A DNA stretch of 64,000 nt from JAHEJN01 sp963787285 (GTDB taxonomy: Bacteria > Actinomycetota > Acidimicrobiia > Acidimicrobiales > JAHEJN01), in assembly GCA_963787285.1 (NCBI GenBank), contig CAWBCM010000011.1, forward strand, positions 33,483 through 97,482, given 5' to 3'. Within the stretch, counting starts at the first letter, position 1. The number at the start of each line of letters is the position of its first letter. Of this stretch, positions 1-9,545 are shown piece after piece. Below the pieces are notes generated by a model. It saw nothing but the letters and a program-made list of their open reading frames with translations, searched no databases and was not told where the DNA came from. The translations under genes were made by a program, and so were the position numbers.

Positions 1-525
1 CGGGATCAACAGGATGGGTTGGAGGCAACGCCACCGATCGAGGCGCTCGAGGGGGTGAAACGAGGTGACCAGTGGATAGCCGCCAGGATCAGCGGGCGTG
101 GTCGTGAAGTCGAATGGTGGGTACGTCTCGTTCAGCAACGCCGTGAACGACACGTACCGGTTGCCGTACCGGATCGTCATCATCTGGATGTCGCGGATGC
201 CGCCGGGCACCTTGCGGGCAAAGAGCACCGTGAAGAACGACACGAGGACCAGCACCCAACGGAGGTAGCCGAGGATGTAGTTGATGATGTAGTGCGGGAT
301 GCCCATGAACAGGTGCAACAGCGCCCGCCAGTTGGCGATGGGCTCGTTGCTCACGAGATACACCTGGACCGGATCGTCCGGCGACGGCCCGTCGCCCGTG
401 GCCGCACCGGCACCGGCACCGGCACCGGCACCGCCGTAGCCGGGCGTGCCCGGCGCCTGCTCGGGCGGATACCACTTGCCGTCGGAGGCCAGCCACCAAC
501 CCGGACCCTGTGAGACGTCGGACAT
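1..525 (-). CDS. DUF4389-type membrane protein, partial at left edge
   Basis: The reading frame runs from an ATG at 525 to the window edge without a stop, so the C-terminus is missing (175 codons seen). GGAGGA lies just upstream of the ATG on the minus strand. Residues about 7-20 carry GWWLASDGKWYPPEQ, a short N-terminal motif common in Acidimicrobiia membrane proteins. A Gly/Ala linker made by a 6-bp tandem repeat follows, then a conserved part with NWRALLHLFMGIPHYIINYI, a hydrophobic helix, and a second block (RYGNRYVSFTALLNETYPPF) typical of DUF4389 proteins. It probably sits in the cytoplasmic membrane; its function is unknown. The frame is shadowed by overlapping spurious frames because of its GC content. 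Confidence 0.75.
   Translation of the reverse strand, partial: MSDVSQGPGWWLASDGKWYPPEQAPGTPGYGGAGAGAGAGAATGDGPSPDDPVQVYLVSNEPIANWRALLHLFMGIPHYIINYILGYLRWVLVLVSFFTVLFARKVPGGIRDIQMMTIRYGNRYVSFTALLNETYPPFDFTTTPADPGGYPLVTSFHPLERLDRWRCLQPILLIP
404..433. repeat. 6-bp tandem repeat (GCACCG x5) coding an Ala-Gly linker
   Basis: Five perfect copies of GCACCG occur back to back inside the DUF4389 gene and encode alternating Gly and Ala on the minus strand. A unit of six keeps the frame, so copy-number change would only alter linker length. Confidence 0.85.
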
Positions 526-599
526 CGTTCCTCCACTCGCTTTGCTCGACTCGCGGCCCACCATAGTTCTGCCACCGGCCGCCCTTAGGCTTCCCTTCC

Positions 600-1514
600 G
601 TGAGCCCACCCCACCCGGCCGAGCCCCGACGTCGGGCGACCTCACGTCGGGAGCGGGCGATCGCCAGGCTTCTCGGTCAGGGCGTCGACAGCCACTCGCT
701 GATCATGGCTGCACGCGCGCAGGCGCTGCTGGAGGACTTCGGCACCTCCGCGTTCCGACACCGCCTCGACCTGATGCTCGACGAGATCGTCGACCCGGGC
801 CACCGTCGTTGGCCCGACGACGCCGTGGCGGGAGCCACAGCGTGGCTCGTGTCCCTTCTCGTCGAGCGGGCCCGCCTGCTCGACCGGATGAAGAAGCAGC
901 CGGAGCTGGCCGATCTGCATCCACCGAACCCGTTGATCGTGGTGGGTCTGCCCGGAGCGCCGATCGGCGCGGCCGTCGATGCATTGCAGGCGGCCGACCC
1001 CGAGCGCTGGCGGCCCGCCACGGCGCCCGACCCCGACCGGGCCACCGAATGGCTGGGGCTGTCGATGGCGGGGTACTCCTTCGAGCGCCTGCTGGGTGTG
1101 TCCTCACCGAAGATCGGCATCGACGAATGGCCCGAGATCGTCGACATGCACCGGTTGGCGTGGGTCGCCGAGGCCACCACCTCCCGGGCGTCGGATCGCC
1201 CGCCGATCTTCGCGGGAGCCGATCACCTCCATGCACTGGGGCCGCTGCTGCGCAGCCATCCCTCGGCCACGGTCGTGGTCGTGCCCGCCGAACCCGGTGC
1301 CGCCGTCTCGGCCAGCGTGCAGATCGAGAGACGGGCGTTGGCCGAGCTCGGCCTCGGTATCGACCTCGACGACAGCCGGCGACGGTGGGCAGCTCACGTG
1401 GAACGGTCGGGGCAGGTGCTCGCGACACTGGCGCTCACCGGCGACGAACTGGCGGGGGGCGCCATGGTGGCGAAGTCCGACAGCGGAGGCCGACACGATC
1501 GGCCTGCCCAGTAG
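600..1514 (+). CDS. Sulfotransferase-like protein lacking the PAPS-binding loop
   Basis: 304 aa from a GTG start, ending 9 bases before cbs, so probably co-transcribed. The N-terminal helical part (AARAQALLEDFGTSAFRHRL, then ...VSLLVERARLLDRMKKQPEL) followed by PLIVVGLPG resembles the N-terminal half of Sulfotransfer_3 family proteins. In that family the phosphosulfate-binding loop reads about GLPRTGTT; here it reads GLPGAPIG, with the key basic and Thr residues gone. The later part is short and keeps no obvious second PAPS motif. I infer a catalytically dead relative or a diverged protein of unknown role. The start is uncertain because the region upstream is open. Confidence 0.5.
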   Translation: MSPPHPAEPRRRATSRRERAIARLLGQGVDSHSLIMAARAQALLEDFGTSAFRHRLDLMLDEIVDPGHRRWPDDAVAGATAWLVSLLVERARLLDRMKKQPELADLHPPNPLIVVGLPGAPIGAAVDALQAADPERWRPATAPDPDRATEWLGLSMAGYSFERLLGVSSPKIGIDEWPEIVDMHRLAWVAEATTSRASDRPPIFAGADHLHALGPLLRSHPSATVVVVPAEPGAAVSASVQIERRALAELGLGIDLDDSRRRWAAHVERSGQVLATLALTGDELAGGAMVAKSDSGGRHDRPAQ

Positions 1515-1523
1515 GGTCCGGCC

Positions 1524-2891
1524 ATGGAGATCGTCGATTCCGTCCTGGGCCTCATCGGCAACACGCCACTCGTGCGGTTCCGGAAGGTGGTCGACGACAT
1601 CGCCTGTCCCGTCGTGGCCAAGGTGGAGACCTTCAATCCCGGCGGATCGACCAAAGACCGGCCGGCGCTGGCGATGATCGACGATGCCGAAGCGCGCGGT
1701 CTGCTGAAGCCGGGCGGCACGATCGTCGAACCGACCTCGGGCAACACCGGCGTCGGTCTGGCCATCGTCGCCGCACAACGCGGGTATCGGTGTGTGTTCG
1801 TGACCACCGACAAGGTCGGACCCGAGAAGATCTCGCTGCTGCGTGCCTACGGCGCCGAGGTGGTGGTGTGCCCGGTGGCGGTGGCTCCCGACGATCCCCG
1901 TTCGTACTACTCGACGGCGGCTCGCATGGCCGAGGAGATCCCCGACGCCTACCGCCCCAACCAGTACGAGAATCCGGTCAATCCCGAGGCCCACTACCGG
2001 ACCACCGGGCCCGAGATCTGGCGCCAGACCGATGGCAAGATCACCCACTTCGTCGCAGGCGTCGGCACCGGTGGGACGATCTCGGGGGTGGGTCGGTACC
2101 TCAAGGAACAGAACCCGGACGTGCAGATCGTGGCCGCCGACCCCGAAGGCTCGGTGTTCTCCGGAGGGTCGGGCCGCCCGTACCTCGTGGAGGGCGTCGG
2201 AGAGGACTTCTGGCCGGTCACCTTCGACCCGACGCTGGTCGATCGCACCATCGCCATCAGCGACGCCGACAGCTTCGGCACCGCCCGTCGGGTGAGCCGC
2301 GAGGAGGGCCTTCTCATCGGCGGATCGTGCGGCACCGCTGTGGCCGCGGCGCTGAAGGTCGCCGCCGAGTGCACCGGTGACCACCTGGTCGTGGTGCTGA
2401 TCCCCGACTCCGGTCGCGGCTACCTGTCGACGGTTTTCAACGACGACTGGATGGCCACCTACGGTTTCGTCACCAGCGACGGTCCGGTGGTGGGCGATGT
2501 CATCGCCGGCCGCGAGACCGACATGCAGTGGCTCGAGTACGTGCAGCCGGAGGAAACGGTCCGCGAAGCGATCCGAGTCCTGCGCGAGCACGACATCAGC
2601 CAGGTGCCGGTGGCCAAGGGCGCCTGGCCCCTGTCGGCGGCCGAGGTGGTCGGTTCCGTCGACGAACTGCACCTCATGGAGCGGGCCTTCGAAACCAAGG
2701 ACCTGCTCGATCAGCCCGTCGAAGCCGTCATGCAACCACCGCTCACCACCATCGGCATCGGGCAGCCGGTGCGGCTGGCCGTCGAGCTCCTCGATACGTG
2801 TCAGGCCCTGCTGGTCCTCGACGGCGGACGGCCCGATGCGGTGATCACCCGCTCCGATCTGCTCCGCTTCGTCTCCCCGGAAGGATCCTGA
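1524..2891 (+). CDS. cbs: Cystathionine beta-synthase
   Basis: 455 aa PLP enzyme of fold type II that condenses serine with homocysteine to cystathionine in the cytoplasm. The PLP-binding lysine lies in GGSTKDRPA near residue 44, the substrate loop is TSGNTGVGLA near residue 70, and the phosphate-binding glycine loop is GVGTGGTISG near residue 180. After about residue 330 the protein continues into a C-terminal pair of CBS (Bateman) modules (EETVREAIRVLREHDISQVP ... PLTTIGIGQPVRLAVELL), the usual length for actinobacterial enzymes. The stop TGA overlaps the ATG of the cystathionine gamma-synthase gene by one base, so the two are translationally coupled and form a transsulfuration operon. Confidence 0.95.
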   Translation: MEIVDSVLGLIGNTPLVRFRKVVDDIACPVVAKVETFNPGGSTKDRPALAMIDDAEARGLLKPGGTIVEPTSGNTGVGLAIVAAQRGYRCVFVTTDKVGPEKISLLRAYGAEVVVCPVAVAPDDPRSYYSTAARMAEEIPDAYRPNQYENPVNPEAHYRTTGPEIWRQTDGKITHFVAGVGTGGTISGVGRYLKEQNPDVQIVAADPEGSVFSGGSGRPYLVEGVGEDFWPVTFDPTLVDRTIAISDADSFGTARRVSREEGLLIGGSCGTAVAAALKVAAECTGDHLVVVLIPDSGRGYLSTVFNDDWMATYGFVTSDGPVVGDVIAGRETDMQWLEYVQPEETVREAIRVLREHDISQVPVAKGAWPLSAAEVVGSVDELHLMERAFETKDLLDQPVEAVMQPPLTTIGIGQPVRLAVELLDTCQALLVLDGGRPDAVITRSDLLRFVSPEGS

Positions 2892-4051
2892 TGGCCAACG
2901 ACCACGCCAGCGAGAACTGGGGGTTCGAGACCCGGGCCATCCATGCCGGCCAGAGCCCCGACCCCACGACCGGAGCAGTGGTGCCGCCCATCTCGCTGTC
3001 GACGACCTTCGCCCAGGACGGCGTCGGCGACCACAAGGGTTTCGAGTACTCGCGCAGCGGCAATCCCACCCGCAGTGCGCTCGAGGAGTGTGTCGCCGCG
3101 CTCGAAGGTGCCACGCACGGCTTGTCCTTCGCCAGCGGACTCGCCGCCGAGGACGCCGTGTTGCGGCTGTTGCGCCCGGGCGATCACCTCCTGCTCGGCA
3201 ACGACGCCTACGGCGGCACGTTCCGGCTGATCTCCGCGGTCTTCGGCGAGTGGGGGATCACCTTCACGCCGGTCGATCTCACCGACCTCGACGCCACTCG
3301 GGCCGCCGTGCAGCCCAACACCAAGATGATCTGGCTCGAGACGCCGACCAATCCCATGCTCACGGTGGTCGACATCGCCGGTGTCTCGTCGATTGCCCGC
3401 GACGCTGGCGCCGCCTGTGTCGTCGACAACACCTTTGCCACTCCGTACCTCCAACAGCCGCTGGCCCACGGCGCCGACCTGGTGGTGCATTCGGTCACCA
3501 AGTACCTCGGCGGCCATTCCGACGTGGTCGGCGGCTTCATCGCCACCAGCGACGACGCGCTCGCCGACCGGCTCCGGTATCTGCAGAATGCCGCCGGGGC
3601 CGTGCCCTCGCCCTTCGACTGCTACCTCACATTGCGCGGGGTGCGCACGCTCCCGGTGCGGGTGGAGCGAGCCTGCGACAACGCCGAGGCCATCGTGGCG
3701 CTGCTCGTCGATCACGAGGCGGTGTCCACCGTCTACTACCCCGGGCTCGCCGCTCATGCCGGCCACGACGCCGCCGTCGGCCAGATGCGTCGGTTCGGGG
3801 GGATGGTGTCGTTCGTGGCGACCGGTGGAGCATCGGCGGCCCGCACGATCGCCGAGGCCACCGAGCTGTTCACCCTGGCCGAGTCGTTGGGGGCGGTCGA
3901 GTCGCTCATCGAGGTGCCGGCGGCCATGACCCACATGTCCACCGCCGGCTCACCCCTCGAGGTCGATCCGGGCCTCGTTCGACTCTCGGTGGGCATCGAG
4001 ACCAGCGCCGACCTGGTCGCCGACCTCCGTCGAGCCCTCGACGCCACCTGA
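2891..4051 (+). CDS. metB: Cystathionine gamma-synthase / gamma-lyase
   Basis: 386 aa member of the Cys/Met-metabolism PLP family (fold type I). Recognisable parts are GFETRAIHAGQ at the N-terminus, YSRSGNPTR near residue 57, the cofactor-stacking region ASGLAAEDAVL, and the PLP lysine in HSVTKYLGGHSD near residue 203. The start is the ATG that overlaps the cbs stop codon. The family includes cystathionine gamma-synthase (forward transsulfuration) and gamma-lyase (reverse). Next to cbs, a reverse-transsulfuration lyase role is equally possible, and sequence reading alone does not settle it. The gene ends in a short convergent gap holding inverted repeats. Confidence 0.92.
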   Translation: MANDHASENWGFETRAIHAGQSPDPTTGAVVPPISLSTTFAQDGVGDHKGFEYSRSGNPTRSALEECVAALEGATHGLSFASGLAAEDAVLRLLRPGDHLLLGNDAYGGTFRLISAVFGEWGITFTPVDLTDLDATRAAVQPNTKMIWLETPTNPMLTVVDIAGVSSIARDAGAACVVDNTFATPYLQQPLAHGADLVVHSVTKYLGGHSDVVGGFIATSDDALADRLRYLQNAAGAVPSPFDCYLTLRGVRTLPVRVERACDNAEAIVALLVDHEAVSTVYYPGLAAHAGHDAAVGQMRRFGGMVSFVATGGASAARTIAEATELFTLAESLGAVESLIEVPAAMTHMSTAGSPLEVDPGLVRLSVGIETSADLVADLRRALDAT

Positions 4052-4062
4052 CCCCACCCCAC

Positions 4063-4149
4063 TCACCGAAATCGGTTTCGGTGACCCCACCCCACCCACC
4101 GAAATCGGTTTCGGTGAGCCCACAGACGAACCGTCACAAACCGATTTCG
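4063..4149. repeat. Three copies of an ACCGAAATCGGTTTCGGT-type hairpin element
   Basis: Two identical 18-base copies lie at 4065-4082 and 4098-4115. Each folds as ACCGAAA/TTTCGGT around a TCGG loop; flanking bases extend the stems to 9 and 8 bp. A third, inverted partial copy (AAACCGATTTCG) is at 4138-4149. They fill the gap between the convergent metB and lipoprotein genes and could act as a bidirectional terminator, although no T-run follows. Confidence 0.7.
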
Positions 4150-4163
4150 AGGGTTGCGAGGGG

Positions 4164-4979
4164 TCAGATGCAGATGCCGTCTTCGGTGGCGCCGCGGCGG
4201 CAGAGAACGGTGAGCTCCACGGATTTCAGACCGAGGTCGGTGGTCGACTCGTCCGACTGGATGAACAGGTGCAGGCGAAAGCCCCGCACCGAGTCGTCGG
4301 GCACGTCGACGACGTCGTAGATCACCTCGATGAGGTCACCTTCGGTGATGTCGCTCACCTGCACCACGAGGGTCGGTGGGTCGTCGGTCGTGAACTGGTC
4401 GATGACGACGGCCACCACGTCCTCGACCGTGGCGCCGGCGGGAAGCACGCCCTCGTTGTCGGCGGTGACCTGGGCGGTCGCGTCGCCGGTGGCCCCGAGA
4501 AATGCCAGGTTGGCGGCGTCGGCCCAGCCGACGCGGTCGTCGGCGACGATGCCGTACCAGAGCCTGTCGGGCAACAAACAGGCGTCACCGGTCGCGACGA
4601 GGTCGTCGCGTGGTGGCTCGACCGAGTACACCGGGGCATCGGCGTCGGTGAGCGAGGTCTGGAGCGCCAGGCCGCCGTCGAAGGGCACGGCGACCATCGC
4701 CAGCACGTCGCCGGCGGCGGCGAACCCGGCGAAATCGTCACACGGTGCGTCGGTCACCAGCCCGCCGGGCTCGGGGGCGGTCGTCGGCGTCGGGGTCGGC
4801 TCGGGCGTGGCGGTCGGTTCGGCCGTTGGGGTGGCGGTCGGTTCCGGTGTTGGGGTGGCGGTGGGCTCCGGCGTGGGCGTCGCGGTGGGTTCGGCGGCAA
4901 CCTCGATGGTGGCATCGCTTCCACACGCCGCGGCGAACAATGCCGCGACGGCGATCAACGGAATCAGACGTGCCGCCAT
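4164..4979 (-). CDS. Secreted lipoprotein with Pro-Thr repeat stalk
   Basis: 271 aa. The N-terminus is a lipoprotein signal (hydrophobic run, then lipobox LFAAACGS with Cys near residue 19). Residues about 30-70 are a stalk of repeated PTPEPTAT units, as in many actinobacterial surface lipoproteins. The globular part has Asp-rich and small residues. A stretch around YSVEPPRDDLVATGD...WYGIVADDRVGWADAANLAF resembles a bacterial SH3-like repeat, where the conserved GW...N end is visible. The C-terminal part contains TVLCRRG. No catalytic motif is evident, and the function is unknown. It is convergent with metB and lies 28 bases downstream of fumarase in the same direction. Confidence 0.75.
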   Translation of the reverse strand: MAARLIPLIAVAALFAAACGSDATIEVAAEPTATPTPEPTATPTPEPTATPTAEPTATPEPTPTPTTAPEPGGLVTDAPCDDFAGFAAAGDVLAMVAVPFDGGLALQTSLTDADAPVYSVEPPRDDLVATGDACLLPDRLWYGIVADDRVGWADAANLAFLGATGDATAQVTADNEGVLPAGATVEDVVAVVIDQFTTDDPPTLVVQVSDITEGDLIEVIYDVVDVPDDSVRGFRLHLFIQSDESTTDLGLKSVELTVLCRRGATEDGICI

Positions 4980-5007
4980 TCGCCGACCTCCTCGAAGGGT
5001 TTCGAGA

Positions 5008-6666
<1,659 letters not shown>

Positions 6667-6741
6667 GATCCGACCGTACCGCCCTCGTCGATGCTGCGTG
6701 ATTCCCTCCGTGGGTGGAGGGCTGCGATAGCTTGGCGGATC

Positions 6742-7227
6742 GTGGTCACCAATCCCGCTGCCGACATCGAACTGCACACCATGAAGGGCGGCACGATCGC
6801 GCTGGGCGAGATGGTCACCATGTTTCATCTCGCACTGGTGGTGGTCGATCCCTTCACCCACCAGAGCGCCTGGATCCTCCCTACAGCCCAGCGCATCCTG
6901 CAGACGTTCAAGGCGGCCGACGTCCGGGTCGGTTTCGTCGTGACCGGTACCACCGACGACGCACGCGACTTCCTCGGGCCGATCGTCGACGAGTTCCTCG
7001 TGTTGGCCGACCCAGAGCGGAAGCTGGTCAAGTCGCTCGGGCTCGAGACCCTGCCGGCGTGGGTGCACATCGATCACCTCTTGCAGGTCGAGGCGTCGGC
7101 GCAGGGATGGCACCCCGACGATTGGCGTGCAGCAGCCGAGCATCTCGCCGAGCGCATGGACTGGACCCGCCCCACCATTCCCGATGCGGGCGATCCGGTG
7201 CCCTTCAGCGGTTCACCCGCCAGCTGA
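6742..7227 (+). CDS. Thioredoxin-fold protein without redox cysteines
   Basis: 161 aa from a GTG start; ATG at 6781 is an alternative, and neither has a strong ribosome site. The order of strands and helices (LALVVVDPF, then a helix ILPTAQRILQTF, VRVGFVVTG, and LETLPAWVHI with a cis-Pro-like LPA) resembles a thioredoxin/redoxin fold, but there is no CxxC at the expected place. The C-terminal WHPDDWRAAAEHLAERMDW and the final PVPFSG tail recall a conserved actinobacterial family of unknown function. I infer a structural or binding role rather than a disulfide oxidoreductase. A 10-bp hairpin follows the stop. Confidence 0.6.
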   Translation: MVTNPAADIELHTMKGGTIALGEMVTMFHLALVVVDPFTHQSAWILPTAQRILQTFKAADVRVGFVVTGTTDDARDFLGPIVDEFLVLADPERKLVKSLGLETLPAWVHIDHLLQVEASAQGWHPDDWRAAAEHLAERMDWTRPTIPDAGDPVPFSGSPAS

Positions 7228-7246
7228 GTCGCCGCTCACCATCCGG

Positions 7247-7270
7247 GCCGTGGGCACGTTTGCCCACGGC
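7247..7270 (+). terminator. Perfect 10-bp hairpin after the thioredoxin-fold gene
   Basis: GCCGTGGGCA (7247-7256) pairs with TGCCCACGGC (7261-7270) around a CGTT loop, 19 bases after the stop. There is no U-tract, as is common for actinobacterial terminators. Confidence 0.6.
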
Positions 7271-7311
7271 GGGATCGCTCAGGACGAGGTTCGGGCGACC
7301 GATGGGAATGG

Positions 7312-8793
7312 ATGTCTGGTCCGACTCGTGGCGCATCGGAGCACCACAACGCCTCGTGGGCGTCATCGCCGGTAGCGGCGCACGCCGTGCGCGTCGGCGC
7401 CTTCGTCGCTCCCATCGTGGCCACGTGGTTCGCCATACGGCTGGCGTCGGGCTGGTTCTACCGGCCGGTGGGGTGGGCCGGTTTCGTGTTGTGGTGCCTC
7501 CAGGCGATAGCGCTGGCCATGGTCGTCGGGGTGCTCACCGATCACGTGACCCGTCGCTTCGTGCCGCTCGCGTCCCTTCTCGCCATGTCGCTCACCTTCC
7601 CCGACCACGCTCCGTCGCGCTTCGGCATCGCGCTACGAGCGGGGACGATGGGCAAGCTCCAGGACCGCCTCGACGATTGGAACGCCACGGGGCTGAGCGC
7701 CGACGAGGCCACGGCGGCGGCCCAGGCGGTCGAGCTGGTGACCCTTCTCGGTCGTCATGAGCGTCTCACCCGCGGTCACACCGAGCGCGTTCGCGCCCAC
7801 GCCGACCTGATCGCGCAGGAGATGGGGGTGAGCGAGGTCGACCGACAGAAGCTGGCCTGGGCGTCGCTGCTCCACGACATCGGCAAGCTCACCGTGCCCG
7901 CAGAGATCCTGAACAAGAACGGCCGCCCGACCGACGAGGAGTGGCGAATCCTCCAGAACCATCCCGCGGCCGGCGAGGCCTTCATCGAGCCCCTGGCCGA
8001 CTGGCTCGGCGACTGGCGTTACGCCACCTCGCAACACCACGAACGGTGGGACGGCCGCGGCTACCCCTACGGTCTGGCCGGCAACGACATCTCTCTCGCC
8101 GGGCGAATAGTGGCCGTGGCCGACGCCTTCGACGTGATCACCTCGAAACGGTCGTACAAGGAGCCGATGAGCGCCGAGGCGGCCCGTCGTGAGATGGTCG
8201 CCTGCTCGGGGGCCCAGTTCGATCCGGCGGTCGTGCGCGCCCTGCTCAACGTGTCGCTGAACAAGCAGCGAGGTGCTGCGTGGATGGCGTGGCTGCTCGA
8301 GCTACCCGGCGCGGCGAACGTGGCGCGGGCGGTGTCGTCGGTGCCGACGGCCGCAGCGGCGTCGGTGGTGGCGCTCGGCGCGACGGTGGCCGTCCCGCCG
8401 CCCGATGTCGGTCCGCCCGAGAACCTCGCGTTCGACGGGCAGGTGATCGAGCTCGACGAGGCCGGGAACCTCGAGGAGCCCACGGATCCTTTCGTGATCC
8501 CGACCCCGACCCCAACTCCGCCGGCTCGGCGCAATCGAACAGGACTGCGGGCCCGACGCCGACGCCGGCCGAGCGCCCGACCGGATTCGTCATACCGACG
8601 CCGACGCCGGCCGAGCGCACCGACGGCCAATGGGTGGGTGATCCCGACTCCGACGCCGACACCACGACCGTCGCGCGGCACGCAGCCGGACCGCGACGAC
8701 TCGACGCCCACCCCGACGCCCGGGTTGACTTCGCCACCGCTCCCGACTCCGCCCGTCTCCCGACCCCTCCTCCCGTGCCCACCCCGCCGGTGA
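7312..8793 (+). CDS. Membrane HD-GYP domain phosphodiesterase, frame disturbed in the C-terminal linker
   Basis: The N-terminus (residues about 25-110) has three to four hydrophobic segments. From about residue 140 an HD-GYP domain follows: RHERLTRGHTERVRAHAD, LLHDIGKLTVPAEILNK near residue 187, NHPAAGE, HHERWDGRGYP and VADAFDVITSKRSYK. HD-GYP enzymes hydrolyse cyclic di-GMP or related cyclic dinucleotides; metal-binding His/Asp are intact. A further hydrophobic segment near residue 345 leads into a PTPTP linker. In this linker the sensible frame jumps several times, so the stop at 8793 is probably artificial and the protein likely continues into the pentapeptide-repeat region at 8821-9537, which lies in the same overall frame. 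Confidence 0.85.
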   Translation: MSGPTRGASEHHNASWASSPVAAHAVRVGAFVAPIVATWFAIRLASGWFYRPVGWAGFVLWCLQAIALAMVVGVLTDHVTRRFVPLASLLAMSLTFPDHAPSRFGIALRAGTMGKLQDRLDDWNATGLSADEATAAAQAVELVTLLGRHERLTRGHTERVRAHADLIAQEMGVSEVDRQKLAWASLLHDIGKLTVPAEILNKNGRPTDEEWRILQNHPAAGEAFIEPLADWLGDWRYATSQHHERWDGRGYPYGLAGNDISLAGRIVAVADAFDVITSKRSYKEPMSAEAARREMVACSGAQFDPAVVRALLNVSLNKQRGAAWMAWLLELPGAANVARAVSSVPTAAAASVVALGATVAVPPPDVGPPENLAFDGQVIELDEAGNLEEPTDPFVIPTPTPTPPARRNRTGLRARRRRRPSARPDSSYRRRRRPSAPTANGWVIPTPTPTPRPSRGTQPDRDDSTPTPTPGLTSPPLPTPPVSRPLLPCPPRR

Positions 8794-8875
8794 TTCCGAC
8801 TCCGACCCCTGCCGACACCCATGCCGACACCGACGCCGACGCCGACACCCAACCCCCACCGACGCCGACGCCCGA
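8494..8875 (+). repeat. Low-complexity VIPTPTP linker coding region
   Basis: [FW]VIPTPTP-like units recur at least four times, but in two alternating reading frames. The frame that makes sense changes near 8520, 8630, 8760 and again before 8900. The region is built of CCGAC/CCGACG-like units, so slippage or consensus errors are easy here. Confidence 0.7.
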
Positions 8876-9537
8876 CGACTGCGCGGCATTGTTGGGCGGA
8901 CGAGCTCGAGCTGGCCGGGGGCTATCTGGTGGGGTGCGATCTGACCGGCATCGACATCGACGGCCTCGACCTCACCGGGGCCAACCTCACCGGCGCCAAC
9001 CTCACCGAAGCGAGGATCACCGAGTTCAGTCTCGACGGGGCGATTCTCGTCGGTGCCGATCTGAGCGGAGCAAACCTGACTCAGGGTTCGCTGGTCGGCG
9101 CGAACGCGACGGACGTCGATGCTCGCGGACTCTGGCTCACCCAGGTCTCGTTGAGTTTCGCCACGTTGACCGGCAGTGACTTCAGCGATGCCGACTTCGT
9201 CGGTGTCGACTTCAACGACGCGGTCATCGATGGCGCCGACTTCTCTCGGGCTTGGCTCGGAGGCGTGAGGTTCCTGAGAACTAGCGCAGTCTCGGCGGTG
9301 TTCACCGATGCGTACATGAGGCATACCCGCCTCGACAACGCCGACTTCACCCGCGCGGTTCTCGATGGTGCCGACCTCCGCCACGCGGTGGTTGCGAACA
9401 CCACGATCGACCAGGCCAGCTTGGTCGAGACGTCATTCCGACAAGCCACAGGTGCACCACTGTCGCCGGGCACGGCGTACCACCAGAGCACCGTGTGTCC
9501 CGACAACAGCATCTCCAACGTCACCTGCTGGCCGTAG
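8821..9537 (+). CDS. Pentapeptide-repeat protein, probably the C-terminal part of the HD-GYP gene
   Basis: Read from ATG 8821 the product is 238 aa, but the start lies within a PT-rich linker and is probably not a true start. From about residue 40 there are some 30 pentapeptide repeats of the A(D/N)LXX type (ANLTGANLTEARI, ADLSGANLTQGSL, ADFSRAWL, ADLRHAVV), forming a right-handed quadrilateral beta-helix. The C-terminus has a Cys pair (STVCPDN...NVTCWP). Such helices usually serve as interaction surfaces or DNA mimics. The frame equals that of the HD-GYP gene (7312 to 9537 is exactly 742 codons), so one fused protein is likely. Confidence 0.75.
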   Translation: MPTPTPTPTPNPHRRRRPTTARHCWADELELAGGYLVGCDLTGIDIDGLDLTGANLTGANLTEARITEFSLDGAILVGADLSGANLTQGSLVGANATDVDARGLWLTQVSLSFATLTGSDFSDADFVGVDFNDAVIDGADFSRAWLGGVRFLRTSAVSAVFTDAYMRHTRLDNADFTRAVLDGADLRHAVVANTTIDQASLVETSFRQATGAPLSPGTAYHQSTVCPDNSISNVTCWP

Positions 9538-9545
9538 TCGGCGAG

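Noticed and set aside
446..2380. A 644-codon open frame on the plus strand
   Set aside because: It is a GC-driven shadow over the sulfotransferase-like gene and cbs; its composition is Arg/Gly-rich without motifs.
1104..2735. A 543-codon open frame opposite cbs
   Set aside because: His/Asp-rich antisense shadow of cbs codons; no start signal or family.
8590..9384. 264-codon frame opposite the pentapeptide repeats
   Set aside because: Its GEVGA-type repeats are the antisense image of the pentapeptide codons.
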